Shown here: piece by piece, positions 1 through 10,719 of the stretch
How positions within the stretch are numbered: the first letter of the stretch is position 1
Layout of the letters: each line of letters starts with the position of its first letter
NCBI GenBank assembly: GCA_947579665.1
Contig: CANPUZ010000059.1
Location: 620,001-684,000 of the forward strand
Length of the DNA: 64,000 nucleotides
Source: Sympetrum striolatum
Taxonomy: Eukaryota; Arthropoda; Insecta; Odonata; Libellulidae
Direction: 5' to 3'
Made by a program: the position numbers and the translations under genes
Notes under the pieces: model-generated
The model's input: the letters and a program-made list of their open reading frames with translations, nothing else
What the model was told of the DNA's origin: nothing
The model's database searches: none

Positions 1-698
1 ATTGTATTAAAGGCCTTCCTTTTTATTTAAATTGGGAATAATGATCCCATGAAATGAAAACAAGTACCAAAATAAGGGAAAATTGAATATTGAGTCTAAT
101 TTCGGACATTGAATATACTCTAGGAGATGTATGGCAAATTAAACAATATAAACATTTTGCAGTATTTAAAAAACAATTCACCTGACAAGTATTGTTGAAT
201 CGGAGCTCAAGCTCTCAATAAAACACGGGGATTTCAAGCCAATCTTATTATACTTTCATTGACATATTTATGAACATTTTGAGCTGATATGATTCACTAT
301 TGGTTCATTAGAACCTAATGTATTTACAGATAGGTATATGTATAAATATTGCATGCAAACAGAGAAATAAGAACCCGTCCGCTTGACGGTGGTTAACACT
401 TTTATATAAATATGTACATATATGTCACTTACACATTAATGCCAAGCCTTCTTAAATGACAAAAAGGCCAATTTGAATTGGATACATAACAACAGCAGCG
501 AGATTATTTAATAAATTATCACAATCATGTAAATTGAGCTTTTTACATTTTTAAAATCAACAACTAAATTTAAGGGACCACCCAGTCTACAACAAGCAAT
601 ACCCTACACCCCCTAATACATAATTTCTTTAATTTTCCTTCAAGAGTTCTTCCAACAAGTGTTTCTTTAAAATTCCTTCAAATTATTTAATTATTTTC
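1..698. other. AT-rich flank, no gene seen
   Basis: No open frame, RNA gene or clear repeat is visible. It lies downstream of the minus-strand ankyrin pseudogene, so it may include that gene's old 3' flank. Confidence 0.5.
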
Positions 699-3600
699 TC
701 AATATCCTTTTTTATTCATTTGTAGAAATGTTTTTCCCTCCTTATTCCTCACCCTCAATAACTTATTAAAAACCTCACTTGAAAACTTATCTTTCATCAA
801 ATCAAAAATATGATATGCGACATTTGCTTCATGGATATCTGATTTAATCATGATATGGAAGAATGTGTTCCCATTGTTATCTTGTGCCAGAAGAAACTCT
901 TCAAAACGACTTTCACGTCTTAGCAACTGTTGTGCATAATCTGTTAAATACGTTGGGTTCATTCCTAAACATTCTGCTGCAAAACCCAAACATGTCTCAC
1001 CATCTACATTTCTGTCCAACAAAAGGTCTGCTATTTCATTTTCACGCAAATATAAACGGAGAAAAGTTAATTCTTTGTTATAATTATTATAAGCAGCAAA
1101 ATGAAATATGTTTAGATTATAACTATTTTTACCTTTAAGCAACATTTTCAAACCCTTTTCCCCAATGATTCCCTTGATACCATTTAAATTGCCTATTAAT
1201 GTATTTGTGGAATGAATTTCAAATAAGAAATGAATGACATAACTATCATCATTATCTTTACTGAGGAGCAATTCCTTAGTCTCCTCTTCCCCTAAAATAT
1301 TTTCACAACCTTTAATAAAACCCTCTAAAATTTTATCCTTAGAAGCAGCGAAATGAAAAATGCTATTAACACCACATTTTTTACCTTTAAGCAACATTTT
1401 CAAACCCTCTTCCCCAATAATTCCCTTGATACTATTCAAGTTGTCTATTAATATTTTAATGGAATTATACTTAAATAAGCTATGAATTACATTTTAATTA
1501 TCTTTATCTTTACTGAGGAGTAATTCCTTAGTCTCTTCTTTTTCTAAAATTTTGTTACAATATTGAATTATACCCAGTAAAATTATATCCTTTAAAGCAT
1601 AGTAATGAAATATGTTTTGGTTATTCCTATTTTTACTTTTAAGCAGCTCTTTGAAATTCTCTTTTCCAACAATTTCTCTGATACTATTCAAATTGTTGAT
1701 TAAAATTTTTGGGGAATTGAACATAAATAAGCAGTTAATTACATTACGGTCATACTTATCTTCGCTAAGGAGTGTTTCCTTCAATTCATCTTTTTCGAGA
1801 TAATTACCAAATAATTAAATAATTTCATTAATATTCTTATCCACATTGAAAGCAGCTAAATGAAGTGCATTATTTAAGTTTCTATCTTTACTCGTTAAGA
1901 ACATTTTCATGGTGCAATTATCTGTAAGCACCTGCTCAATGACTTTCAAATATTTCACCATTGGGGTGTTTTGACACCTTTCAATGAAAGTGTGTATTAA
2001 GTAATTGCCATAATCATCATAACTTAGAAGAAGTTCCTTCAGTTGTTCACTGTCAGTACATTCCTGAAATATGCTGATCACTTTCTGAAATGGAAGGACT
2101 CTTCCATGCATATCATCACTTTCATAACAAGAGTTCTGGATGAAACTTAATTTAAGATAATTTTGAATCAAGATTTGTATTTTATTGTAAAAAAAATTTT
2201 GCAATGTTCTGACGAAACTGCAGACCTTAAGTATACCCGCATTAAATAAAAAATTAAATATTGGTAACTTATACTCAAAACTTTCAATTATCCTTTCTAA
2301 AAATTGCTCCTTGCCTAAACGATCTCTGAAAAACTTAAAAATATGAGCAGATATTTCTACTCTTTCATTCCTCATTGCAATGCCAAGTAAACCATTTCTG
2401 TGGAAATCCTTTTGCTTTAACAACAGCATAAGATGCTTATATTCCTTTTCAATATCTTCTTCTGTTCTTTTGCTTTTTTTCTCCCTCACAGTACTGATAA
2501 GACTGGACACGACCGTGGATTTACCACACCCTGCGTTATCAGATATTATGAGAATTCTTTTACTTTTCAGGAAATCCAATGTATCATTTTCAGAGAGTGG
2601 CACTTCTTTTGTATGCTGTTAGAATTCATCACTAGTCGAATTTGAGTTTTTCAGATAAAAGACTTTCTTCTCGTGGTGCAACCAAATAGTAGTTTTTCTT
2701 GGGTTTTTCCCTACTAAATCCGTAAAAGTCGTGAAATCATTACCTTTAGAGATATATACTGATTTGTCTTCCTGTATTTTATCATCTGATTTCTCCATCC
2801 ACTGCACCTGAACTTCATTTATCAAACCTTGCTCGAAATCCTCCTTGCTGAGTCCGGACAGGAAAACACTAGTGTCTTGTGGCAATTTTTCAAAAATTTT
2901 TTTATCCACAGTAGTTGCCGTAAATGCTCTCTCAACATAAGTCTCAGGAAGGTAACCCTGTGAATATAGATCATTGCAATCATCTACTTTAATTACTTCA
3001 CCAATTATTTGCATAATTTCATCCTCATTAAAAAACTTGGGAAAGTTTTCCTTCTAAACATTTACATGCTCCTCCTGTCCCTTGAATAAAAAAGTTATAA
3101 CTTCAAGTGTGTCTTTGTATTCATCCGTCAAATCTTTCCACTTATATTATACAGCCCTTTCAAAGTTAAACTTCTTATCAATGGACTGGGAGCTTGTAAT
3201 CAATATTATTCTCATTTCCTTGCTCAGGAATTCATTGATTTTTTTAAGGTAATTACCATAAAATTCCAATAGATTCAATGCCTCCTTGTCCATCACAATT
3301 ATCAAATACTCCTAAACATTACCTTTAGAAGCATTCACTATTTTATCTTTCTCCCTTTCTAAGCAATTCCTCGAGAGGAAGAGCACCTTTCTCTTCAGAA
3401 TGACTCTGTATTTCTCTTTTAATTCTTGGAAAACCTATAATGTGCACAGTTTTGTGCAGTTGGTTGTTAACACAGAAAACCCTTCTCACTTCAATTTGGG
3501 ATGATCTGGGAATGAAGGGAATTCCTCAAGTATTCACTGCATGGACAGAATCCTTCTATCAATGGTTTTATTCTTCTTTCTTCGGATGATATTAAATCAT

Positions 3601-4018
3601 GTTTCTCCATTAATTCTTCCATTTTCCGATGAAGTTTCGTGTTATGACTTGGATCTGTAATCTCTCTGCACATAGGAATGACATTTTCTTCATAAAAGGA
3701 AAGTAGGCTGGACAATTCGGAAGATTCCATTAGAATCCCTCTCCCAGTTTTTTCGCCGTAGCTTCCTAAGACATTTGGTACACGAGCTATTAGCTCATCC
3801 TCCCAGTTGCATGGATCATACTCTGTGAAAATTGTTTGAATAGACAATTCTAAGTGGCTGGAGCGACCTGCTAATGATTCCACTGCTTCGACGATATTCC
3901 GGAATTTTTCTGACAACTTGGTCTGCTCCTTCCCGTATGCCTTCGCTCCATTTTCATACATAGTCGTCAATGCTAAGTGACACAGTTCCTCCGCCACCAC
4001 ACCGTACACCTTTGCCTA
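699..4018 (-). pseudogene. Decayed P-loop NTPase with ankyrin-like repeats
   Basis: This is a broken gene read from about 4,018 down to a TGA at 699-701. The N-terminal part (4,009-3,491) is an alpha-helical stretch in one frame. The rest continues in another frame from about 3,480 to 699. It has a beta-strand-like segment (EMRIILITSS, near 3,200), then a Walker A motif (DNAGCGKST, near 2,515-2,545). From about 1,960 down to 720 it has repeated ankyrin-like modules with motifs such as NALHLAAF, NIFHFAA, GNYLIH and GNTFFHI. The second frame is interrupted by seven in-frame stops (3435-3437, 3312-3314, 3147-3149, 3054-3056, 2619-2621, 1815-1817, 1494-1496), all TAA or TAG, and I found no frameshift among them. 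The two frames fail to join near 3,440-3,495, through a frameshift or an old intron. Large arthropod families pair a P-loop NTPase region with ankyrin repeats, often in immune or signalling roles; no function can be claimed for this copy. The 5' end abuts a retrotransposon near 4,020-4,050. Confidence 0.7.
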
Positions 4019-4045
4019 CTTTTGTACATCACCGGACATCAAGTT

Positions 4046-6180
4046 CTAGGCCCTGATGTAGATTTCCTTCCCACCATACCTCCGGCACTTTCTCTGCATC
4101 CCAAATTTCTGTGATAATCTTATGAATTTTTCCTGTGATGTTTCTGTCATTGAGCTTCCAGATCTCGGCGATTATACCATCCTCTCCCGGTGCCTTGTTT
4201 TTCAATTGCTTTATGCTCTCCTCTATCTCTTTGATTGTAGGTGAATTAGAATCTGGATTTGATCTGGTTTTCCTAATTGTTAATTTTTTTGTGGGTTTCT
4301 CGCAGTTGAGGAGTTCATCAAAGTACTGTTTGAGAATTTTGCAGTTTTCTTTCGTACTTGTTTCCAGGCATCCATCTGTTCTTTTGAAGCAGTGGCTTGG
4401 AGGCTGATAGTCCCTAATGTTTTATTTGAATATTCTATAGAAATTTACGGTATTATTTCTCTTGTAGTCTTCCTCAATTTCTTTTAACCTGAGGTTATCG
4501 TATGCACGTTTTTCTCTTCTGATTTCTTTCGAGGATTGTTTCTGAACTTTGTGGAATTCTTGCCATGTTTCTGATGTTCTGTTACTGCTGAACTTTAACC
4601 ATGCCTGTATTCTTCTTTCAATTGCCTGATCGCATGCTGCGTTCCACCACCTATGTTTTTGTTTTCTAGGGGGTTGTCCCCAACGCATTGCCTTCTGAAT
4701 TGTGTTCGCTAGATCTGCCCAGTTTTCTATTGAGTTATTATTAATGTCTTTGATAAATTTGTCCTTGTTTATCTTTATGTATTCCGGATCCGGTTTAATT
4801 ATTTTTCTTTGTGCGGTTATCTTCTGTCTTGGGATTGGCCTAATCTTTACTTGTAATAAGTGATGGTCAGATTCAAAGAATCCTTTAGGTACATTTAAAA
4901 TTTCTTTTGTATTTTGGTTCGAAATCGCTACATGATCTATCTGGAATGCTCCCCAAATATTGTAGGGGGCTTTCCATGTTTTGAGTTTTCGTCTTGGCTT
5001 TTGAAATTGCGTTGACATAACCTTTAGATTAAAATTTTGACAGTATTATATGAGGCGTTCCCCATTTTTGTTCGTACAATTGTGTGCGGAATGCGGGCCC
5101 GTGAACCGTCTGTATTTCTTCTCCTTACCTAGTTGTGCGTTAAAGTCTCCCATGAAAATTTTCACATGTTTTCCTGGTATTTTTACATATCCTCCCAGAA
5201 GTCTTCGACTTCTTGTGGCTTCTACCTGTTGTGTTTGTTTGTAGGAGCGTGTGCATTGATAATTGTATATCCCTTGTTTCCAGATTTGAAAGAGAGTGTA
5301 GAGATGCGTTCTGATATCGAGTTAAAGTCTTTGATATTATCTAAAACAGATTTGTGTACTGAAAATCCTGTGCCAAACAATAACGGTGTGCCTCTTTTGA
5401 AGCAGGCTGACCTTTATACAATCTATAATGTTCTGTATTGAAATGGTTTTCATCTGTGAAGCGCGTCTCTTGAGTTGCGAGAATTTTGAAATGAAATTTT
5501 TCTAGCGTATTTGTGAGTTGCTTATGCTTTCCAATTTTGACAAGGGTATTTGCGTTGAGTGTGCCTAAGTAGTGTTTTCGTAGATATTTGGATAAGCTCT
5601 GACTACTCTCCTCATAATGTTCCTGGTCCCCCAGAATCCGATGACCAGGAAAGTCCAGTACGTTGACTGGGGCCTGGGGTAGCGGATTACAATCCTTCTG
5701 TTCCATCATGATTACCTCAAGTTGAGAGTGGTTGTGGTGATTTTTAAATAAGATCACGGTAATTACGGACTTGATTGTTGAGATCAAGACATGTGTCACA
5801 GCCGCACCAACTAGGTGAACAGATGCTGACCACCAGTCGCTGAATACCAGAGCAGACACTAGTGGGTTTCAATTATATCAAAGACAGTTCTTCCACCTTC
5901 CTCGCCGTTGGGAATCGCCTTCCTCTTCCGCCAATGATACTGTTGACAGACTTTGTGTTTCCCCCAACACTGATCGGCTCGCGGACCCAGTTTCCCGCTG
6001 GGATTGGTTACCCAACCTTCCACTGGGTTGCTCGGCTAAACAGGGGCACCTCTTGTAGGTTATGTGTTGGAGTTGGAGTGAAAGAGGCTAGTTGGATTCT
6101 CTTGATGAATCCAATATTTTGCGCATTTCACTCCCATTTGCCGGAGTCGTAAGGACTCCTCCTAGGTTGATTCCCAGGAC
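4046..6180 (-). mobile_element. 5' part of a non-LTR retrotransposon (endonuclease plus start of RT)
   Basis: Reading on the minus strand from about 5,860, an AP-endonuclease domain begins with LGTLNANTL and ILATQETRF (5,580-5,450). It continues through INAHAPTN and, after a frameshift, IFMGDFNAQLG (near 5,140). It ends with IDHVAIS and SDHHLLQV (4,950-4,850). A linker follows, and then the first reverse transcriptase block, LKNKAPGEDGI (near 4,190) and IWDAEKVPEVWW (near 4,090-4,060). All later RT motifs are missing, so the element breaks off inside RT, next to the ankyrin pseudogene. Several stops and at least one frameshift show it is dead. GC-richer sequence at 5,860-6,180 is probably its 5' untranslated region. 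The motif set resembles RTE/I-like elements, but the clade assignment is tentative. Confidence 0.82.
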
Positions 6181-6269
6181 CCACATAACGGAATTTAAAA
6201 GTATAAAATACAATAAACAATAGGATTTAACAAGTATAAAATATCACAAATATGGAAGCTAATATCACA

Positions 6270-6620
6270 AATTATTCAGTAACAAGTCAGAATATACTGA
6301 GTCCAACTGATTATTATTTTCAAATGACTTGTAAATCTGTTTAGTGTAGACCACTGAATGGTGGCTGTAGATTCTCCTCGACAAAAAACATGCTGCTGTG
6401 GACAAATAATAATATTCAGTTGTGGTGATATTAAATATAAAACATGTTTTTCAAATAACTTGGCTAAAAAGGACTGTATGACAATTGGTCTGTAATTTTT
6501 CATTTTCGATTTGTCACCTTTCTTATACATTGGTACGGCATAACTCATTTTCCATCTGCTTGGGAAAATTCCAGAGGAAAGAGACTTATTGAACAAAATA
6601 AATAAAGGTAGAATAATGCT
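6270..6620 (-). mobile_element. Reverse transcriptase fragment of a second non-LTR element
   Basis: A 106-codon minus-strand frame (6,596-6,276) carries the conserved RT string FNKSLSSGIFPSRWK, then PMYKKGDKSKMKNYRPI, then LAKLFEKHVL and a degraded Q.VF..GEST segment. This block order (thumb-proximal W..., KKGD, NYRPI, KxxE) is typical of Jockey/I-type LINE reverse transcriptases. It cannot simply be the missing 3' end of the neighbouring element, because the motifs lie on that element's 5' side. Only RT blocks around 1-2 are present; the YxDD catalytic block is absent. Confidence 0.8.
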
Positions 6621-6703
6621 CCAAGCATCATTTCTTCATATTTAAGGATGTATTATTCTAATTCCGCTTAAATTTTTTCCAAAAATACTGCGTCTTAAAA
6701 TTT

Positions 6704-6886
6704 TTATTTCCCCGTTTGTGCTTTTGTTCTCATTTTCAGCCTTTTTACAGTAATCCTTGAGATGTTATAAATTCGGACACTTTCATTTAAACCATGATCT
6801 CTATTTGAATAGGACACAACAGCTAAAATTTGTTGATCTACGTTCCACTTTCCATAATTTCCTCCAGGACCCAGACTGTAATGCAA
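6704..6886 (-). pseudogene. Fragment with psq-type helix-turn-helix
   Basis: A 60-residue frame contains KWNVDQQILAVVSYSNRDHG followed by LNESVRIYNISRITVKRL. That is the layout of the psq-type HTH, with its KW...ai.aV...G...AAr.y.Ip..Tl.R pattern. This DNA-binding fold is found in Pipsqueak-like regulators and in pogo/Tigger-type transposases. Sitting 100 bp from RT fragments with no downstream DDE domain, a transposase remnant is the likelier reading. The short length and the leading Gly-rich residues could also mean a single old exon. Confidence 0.5.
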
Positions 6887-7734
6887 ATTAACTATTTAAT
6901 TAGTTATTCAAAATAAAGCTTTGAAAATGCATCTCATCAGCTAACAATGTTTTTAATTATGTAAAAAATCTCTATCTATATTTAACAGCACAATGGTTTC
7001 CTAAATTGTACTGGTACCACAAAGGGAACTGCAAATGGTGTAATATAGACAAGTATGCCAATTTTTCTTAGTCGCTTCCTTCAGAACTAACCGTTTGAGT
7101 TAGAGAACCATATCAATATGAAAACTTTGGCATATTTATGTGTATTCATCTGATTAGTCATACACTTTGTTTACACATACCCTATTACCGTCATTCCCTC
7201 AGCCACGGATACTGCTTTAAAACTGCATTAAAAGGGATTCTCTCGGAAATTTACTGTATTCAAACGCTAAAAGATGTAGACTAGAATTTCAGCTACTAGT
7301 AACGTCTAGTTTCAAATCTACACAAATGTCTGACACTCTGAATTTAAGTCCATTCTTATAAGTTTGCATGAATCCCTCATGTACAAAATCAAATTAGAAA
7401 TAACAGTATTACGAAATCGAGTTGAGTTCCAACAGAATAGAGATTGATCAGAGATTGTTATTTTGGTCGTGGAATATCATTTTGTAGTCTTCAAAATCAC
7501 GAGAATTTTGAGGAAAAAATCGAAAAAAGTATTTAATTTGGTGTTTATTAACGGCCAGTTCCCCTGACGACTGTTAATATGGCCTCAGTCAAGACTTGAT
7601 GAAGAAGAACACTTTCTAATTGAATGTATATGTTAAAAATGAAACAGAAATGCTCTATAAATTATAAAATATCGGTCAATGGCAACTGCATTATGCAATT
7701 GTGTTGCTGAGCGCAGAAAGAGATATATTATTGC
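6887..7734. other. No recognisable feature
   Basis: AT-rich sequence with frequent stops on both strands. I see no repeat, RNA or coding signal. Confidence 0.5.
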
Positions 7735-8362
7735 CACCACTTTGGCTCATGGATGCTACTGCCACCGTTTTGGCTCCTGGTTGGTACTGCCGCCCTTTTG
7801 GCTCATAGATGATAGTTTCGCCTTTTAGTCTAATAGATGGTATTGCCGCCTTGTTGGCTTTTGGATGGTGCTGCCGCCCTTTTGGCTCATGGATGGTACT
7901 GCCTTCCATTTGGCTCATGGTTGGCCCTGCCGCTTTTTTGGCTCATGGATGGTACTGCCGCCTTTTAGGAAAATGGATGGTACTGCCACCCCATTGGCTC
8001 ATGGATAGTACTGCTACCCTTTTGGCTCATGGATGATTCTTTCGCCTTTTAGGCTAATAGCTGGTACTGCCGCCATTTAGGCTCAGGGATTGTAAAGCCA
8101 CCTTTTGGCTCATGGTTGGTACTGCCACCCTTTTTGCCCATGGATGGTACAGCCACCTTATAGGCTCATGGATGGTACGGCCACCCTTTTGGGTATTGGA
8201 AGGTACTGCCTCCCTTTTCCTCCTGAATGGTACAGCCAGCTTATAGGCTCATTGATAGCACTGCCGCTCTTTTGGCTACTAGCTGGTGCTGCTGCTCTTT
8301 TGTCTCATGGATTGTACTTCCACCCTTTTGGCTCATGGATGATGCTTTCGCTTTTTTGGCTA
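7735..8362. repeat. ~30-bp minisatellite, about 20 copies
   Basis: Tandem variants of a unit built on TTGGCTCATGGATGGTACTG followed by CCGCCCTTT. Copies vary by substitution and by 1-3 bp length changes, so open frames through it on both strands are by-products. Outer copies (after 8,040) are more diverged than central ones. Confidence 0.9.
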
Positions 8363-9170
8363 ATGGATAAATTAAATACATACACACACAAATACTATCA
8401 TGTATATAATAAAAATAATATATATGATAGAAAAACAGAATTAACAAGATTAAACTAACTATGTCCATAATTTCCATTCAATTAGCACGAACAGGATTTT
8501 GCTTAGTAGAATCTCGTTTTTTTTAGAAATTTGATAATCAAAGAGAGATTGAATTAAGATAAAAGCGTCCGTTTTCACATATTTTGATTATTTGCTACTC
8601 TTTGAATGTGGAAGGAATTGATTGGAAACGTTAACTGTACTAAATGGAACAGACTTCGATTTGCTGCGATCGTGTTCTCTCCCAGTGCAATGGGGGTTAA
8701 CTGGAATGTTTAGATTAAAAAAGATAAAATTCTGTGGTGAGAGTTACATTGTTTTTTCCTTCAGTCTTGAAGATTGGAAGTTACCGAAAGTTCAGGGCAA
8801 GGAACTGGATTTCAACACAAATTTTAAAATTTTAACTCGACCTTCTATTTCCATCATCATCAATTTTTTTTATTTGTTTATTTTTTAACCACAATTTGGC
8901 AGTTTTGAAAAAATGTCAAACTTTTGCTATTTGTAAATTTTCATTCGAGTTAATGTTTTGAAAATTAGAATTATTATAAAGCTGTTTCTAAATATGAAAC
9001 CAAAATTTATTTGTTATAGTAAAACTTGAATTTCTTCAAAATATTTCGTTGAATTGGACTAATATTAAATATCTTACCTTGATCTCTCCAAATAGTGAAA
9101 AAATCCTTTTTTCTGAGCAAGTTACGTAAAAATCGGCATTTGTTTTGTGAATTTACAGTTGACCTAGTAT
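8363..9170. other. No recognisable feature
   Basis: AT-rich sequence. An 88-codon plus-strand frame at 8,622-8,888 has no recognisable motif and poor codon character, and I do not regard it as a gene. Confidence 0.45.
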
Positions 9171-9174
9171 AATT

Positions 9175-9800
9175 TGGAACCCTCGCACAATCATCTTACC
9201 CTCCACCCAACCCACTCCCATCCCTCCCTTTACCGTACGCACTCCCCTACCACCCTATACCCCACCCTCTACCCCAACCGCTACCGCCCCACCCTCTACA
9301 CCACCCTCTACCTCACCTGCTCGCAATATACCCTCTACCCCACCCGCTCCAACCCTACCCTCTACCCCTCCCGCTCCAACCCCACCCTCTACCTCACCCG
9401 CTCCCATCCCACCCTCTACCTCACCCGCTCCCATCCCACCCTCTACCTCACCCGCTCCCATCCCACCCTCTACCTCACCCGCTTCCATCCCACCCTCTAC
9501 CTCACCCGCTCCCATCCCACCCTCTACCTCACCCGCTCCCATCCCACCCTCTACCTCACCCGCTCCCATCCCACCCTCTACCTCACCCGCTCCCATCCCA
9601 CCCTCTACCTCACCCGCTCCCATCCCACCCTCTACCTCACCCGCTCCAACCCCACCCTCTACCTCACCCGCTCCCATCCCACCCTCTACCTCACCCGCTT
9701 CCATCCCACCCTCTACCTCACCCGCTCCCATCCCACCCTCTTCCTCACCCGCTCCCCTCCAACCCTCTACCCCACCCACCCTCGAAAGCCAACCACCCTA
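9175..9800. repeat. C-rich 27-bp minisatellite with irregular flank
   Basis: Sixteen head-to-tail 27-bp units lie at 9,333-9,764. Irregular C/T/A-rich relatives run before them from about 9,175 and trail to about 9,800. The core of ten units is CCCGCTCCCATCCCACCC, so the minus strand reads GGG-T-GGG-AT-GGG-AGC-GGG, a canonical G-quadruplex pattern. G is nearly absent from the plus strand across ~600 bp. The unit length is divisible by three, so long frames exist on both strands (for example a repeating LYLTRSHPT); I treat these as artefacts. Confidence 0.92.
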
Positions 9801-10057
9801 TCCCTCTCGCTATCCCGATCATTCCCACATTTCCTTGCCACTGCTTCACCTAGACCCTTAATCCCACTCCCAACTTTATGGCCCATCGACTTCGAATCGT
9901 CTGCCCTTCCCAATAAAATCCATTTCTCTATAACGCCCACTACGCACTCAATTCCGCCCCTCTCCCAATCAATTGCTTCCTTCCCTTCCTCTACCATAAG
10001 CATCTACCATCATTCATTCTTTATTCTTTCTTCTGAATAAGATTATAGGTAAAATAG

Positions 10058-10580
10058 GGGTAATTGAATGTAAAGGTACAAAGTTCATAAATTATACATA
10101 TCCCCGCCTTACACATGGTAATATATCTATACATTCAGCAATAGTTGGTTTGGCAAAGGGTGCAATATTTTATATAGTGTATACATTTAAAGTCAGGAAC
10201 ACTTTACAAATTCCGGCCTTACAAACTTGTATACTCTACATAATTAAAAATATAGTTTGGCTCGGGAGAAAAATATTATTTTTCACTTCTTATTCATTTT
10301 CCAAATCAAACATCAGGACAAATATGGGTAATTCATCGTAAAGGTGCAGAATCTACAAATTATTCATATCCCCGCCTGACACATCGTAAAAAATCTATAC
10401 ATTCTGCAATTGCTTGGCTAAGGTCGCAAAGTTTCTAAAATCCATATTATACACAAATCAGGTCATAGAACACTATACAAATTCAGTCCTCAAAAATATT
10501 TTAATATTCATAATTCAAAATATATTTTGGCGCGGAAGAAAAAAAAAGTATTTCACTTCTGATTCGTCTTCCGGGGTAGA
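10058..10580. repeat. Diverged ~267-bp tandem duplication
   Basis: Sequence from about 10,058 to 10,315 is repeated at about 10,325-10,580. Shared landmarks are GTAATT..GTAAAGGT, CATATCCCCGCC, ATCTATACATTC and TTTTTCACTTCT-like segments, offset by roughly 267 bp with many substitutions. Confidence 0.75.
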
Positions 10581-10596
10581 GCGATGCATTAGAGGT

Positions 10597-10710
10597 TTAT
10601 GGAAGACCCTCAACTCCTTCTCGCCCCTGGATGCGCTGTGCAACTTCTTCCATCTTCTTTCGCTTGGCCGTGAATTCTTTTTCCTGCTTTTTGAAGGGCA
10701 CCAAGAAGTC
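10597..10710 (-). CDS. Terminal exon of an unidentified protein gene
   Basis: On the minus strand a polypyrimidine tract and acceptor (TTTTCCTTCCATAG, ending at 10,711) are followed by a 37-codon open frame and a TAA at 10,597-10,599. The residues start DFLVPFKKQEKEFTAKRKKM and continue EEVAQRIQG..., a highly charged, helix-forming, probably coiled-coil tail. Base composition is far richer in G+C than the surroundings, which fits a constrained exon. Upstream exons would lie at coordinates above 10,720, but I could not identify any, so the phase (assumed 0) and the gene are unknown. It could also be a retained fragment of a dispersed gene copy. Confidence 0.5.
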   Translation of the reverse strand, partial: DFLVPFKKQEKEFTAKRKKMEEVAQRIQGREGVEGLP

Positions 10711-10719
10711 CTATGGAAG

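Noticed and set aside
863..1138. Plus-strand 91-codon frame
   Set aside because: Shadow of the minus-strand ankyrin repeats.
7691..8477. Several 75-117-codon frames on both strands
   Set aside because: By-products of the ~30-bp minisatellite.
9333..9764. CRISPR-like regular repeat
   Set aside because: There are no unique spacers; it is a simple head-to-tail minisatellite in eukaryotic sequence.
9174..10040. A 288-codon frame with repeating LYLTRSHPT
   Set aside because: It is produced by a 27-bp tandem repeat. The opposite strand is equally open, and there is no unique conserved sequence.
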